DNA of 7,160 nucleotides from Thermodesulfobacteriota bacterium. Lineage in GTDB: Bacteria; Desulfobacterota; Desulfocorpusculales; Desulfocorpusculum. The notes under the pieces were generated by a model. It searched no databases, was not told where the DNA came from, and saw nothing but the letters and a program-made list of their open reading frames with translations. This document shows, one piece after another, positions 6,465-7,160 of the stretch. How positions within the stretch are numbered: position 1 is the first letter of the stretch; the number at the start of each line of letters is the position of its first letter. The stretch is from contig JAPWUY010000089.1 in assembly GCA_028275295.1 (NCBI GenBank), positions 1 to 7,160 on the forward strand, given 5' to 3'. Both the position numbers and the translations under genes were made by a program.

Positions 6465-7160
6465 TTCTCCCTTTTCACCCGAACCAGTTGGATTCTCGTT
6501 GGAGTCACTTTCTCCACTTCCAGAAGGAGCTCGCCCACTTTCACCCTGTCACCCACGGAAGGGAAACGTCCCAGCCTTTCCAATACCAGGCCAGCAACGG
6601 TGTGACACTCCGATTGAGCGAGTTTGACCCCGGTTATCTCCTCGAGTTTGTGGAGGGGAAGCTTTCCGCTCACGATGTATTCGTCCTCCCCCCCTTGCTC
6701 CCACCACCTGATCTCCAGGTCGTACTCGTCGTATATCTCCCCGAAGAGCTCCTCCAGTATATCCTCCATGGTGACCAGACCCGCTACGCCTCCGAATTCA
6801 TCGACGCAGAGGGCCATGTGGAGTTTCCTTCTCCTCAGCTCCCTGAGGAGCTCGCCGGCCTCCATGGTCATGGAGACGAAATAAGGGGGTCTCAAGAGCT
6901 TCTCCACAGAGATCTCCTCCTTGTGGGCAGTGGTCAAGAACTTCAGCATGTCCTTCGCAAAGAGTATGCCGAGAATGTCGTCCTTGGTCTTCCCGTAAAC
7001 AGGCACCCTCGAGTAGCCCGACTCCCTCACCCGAGCCATGGCCTCCTCGAGCTTCATTGTCACGGGTAGGGAGAACATGTCAGCCCTGGCAGTCATGACC
7101 TTAGCCACCTTCCTCCCGCCAAATTCCAGCACCCTGTGGATGATCCTGTGCTCCTCCTTC
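6461..7160 (-). CDS. CorC/HlyC-family CBS-domain protein, C-terminal part (5' end outside window)
   Basis: The gene enters from the right edge and only its cytoplasmic half is visible, about 232 residues. The frame is open across the edge, reading [15 protein letters not shown] just before [14 protein letters not shown], a typical entry to the CBS pair; the GTG at 7132 is therefore an internal valine. CBS1 contains [11 protein letters not shown] and [11 protein letters not shown]2 contains [18 protein letters not shown] and ends GEIYDEYD. A CorC_HlyC domain follows, with [17 protein letters not shown], and the tail is basic. The membrane domain, if present, is outside. Family members bind Mg-ATP in the CBS pair and use it to gate or regulate divalent-cation transport. 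The stop overlaps the start of the next paralogue by four bases, so the two were probably made by tandem duplication and act together. The partial view does not allow a choice between CorB, CorC or hemolysin-like names. Confidence 0.9.
   Translation of the reverse strand, partial: KEEHRIIHRVLEFGGRKVAKVMTARADMFSLPVTMKLEEAMARVRESGYSRVPVYGKTKDDILGILFAKDMLKFLTTAHKEEISVEKLLRPPYFVSMTMEAGELLRELRRRKLHMALCVDEFGGVAGLVTMEDILEELFGEIYDEYDLEIRWWEQGGEDEYIVSGKLPLHKLEEITGVKLAQSECHTVAGLVLERLGRFPSVGDRVKVGELLLEVEKVTPTRIQLVRVKREK

Noticed and set aside
6434..7069. 211-codon plus-strand open frame opposite the partial CorC-like gene
   Set aside because: It is an antisense shadow of clear CBS-domain coding sequence.
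1..7160. Defence system, CRISPR array, insertion sequence or tRNA
   Set aside because: No direct repeat array, transposase, terminal repeats or cloverleaf sequence was seen. All genes are of housekeeping, envelope or transport type apart from the unassigned deoxyhypusine-synthase-like gene.

Overview
The window looks like ordinary chromosome from a Gram-negative bacterium. GmhA, an enzyme of lipopolysaccharide (LPS) heptose synthesis, and a PilZ-type cyclic-di-GMP protein both point that way. By eye the GC content is fairly high. Arginine is written mostly as AGG, a habit common in thermophilic or anaerobic lineages such as some Desulfobacterota and Synergistota. I cannot fix the taxon from sequence alone. 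I see no mobile element, CRISPR array, tRNA or rRNA.

The left part (1-3022, plus strand) is a tight RNA-modification and DNA-repair operon. It holds the 3' end of an RsuA/RluB-family 23S/16S pseudouridine synthase, then mutL two bases later, then miaA, whose TTG start overlaps the mutL stop. MutL carries the C-terminal endonuclease motif, so mismatch repair here is expected to be the nicking, MutH-independent kind.

The right part (3074-7160, minus strand) is read from right to left and converges on miaA. First come two tandem CorC/HlyC (CNNM-type) CBS-domain membrane proteins. The upstream one is cut by the window edge, and the two are coupled by an ATGA overlap. After a 66-base gap with a candidate promoter comes gmhA (sedoheptulose-7-phosphate isomerase). 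A gene for a deoxyhypusine-synthase-like protein of unknown function follows 12 bases later, its Shine-Dalgarno site overlapping the gmhA stop. The last gene is a small PilZ-domain protein, probably with its own promoter overlapping the stop codon of the gene before it.

The most interesting points are the coupling of the deoxyhypusine-synthase-like gene to a heptose isomerase, and the second CorC paralogue, whose membrane domain seems to have lost residues expected at the cation site. The window is densely coding. The only gaps are short (2, 51, 55, 12 and 66 bases), so no gene-free stretch exceeds 300 bases.
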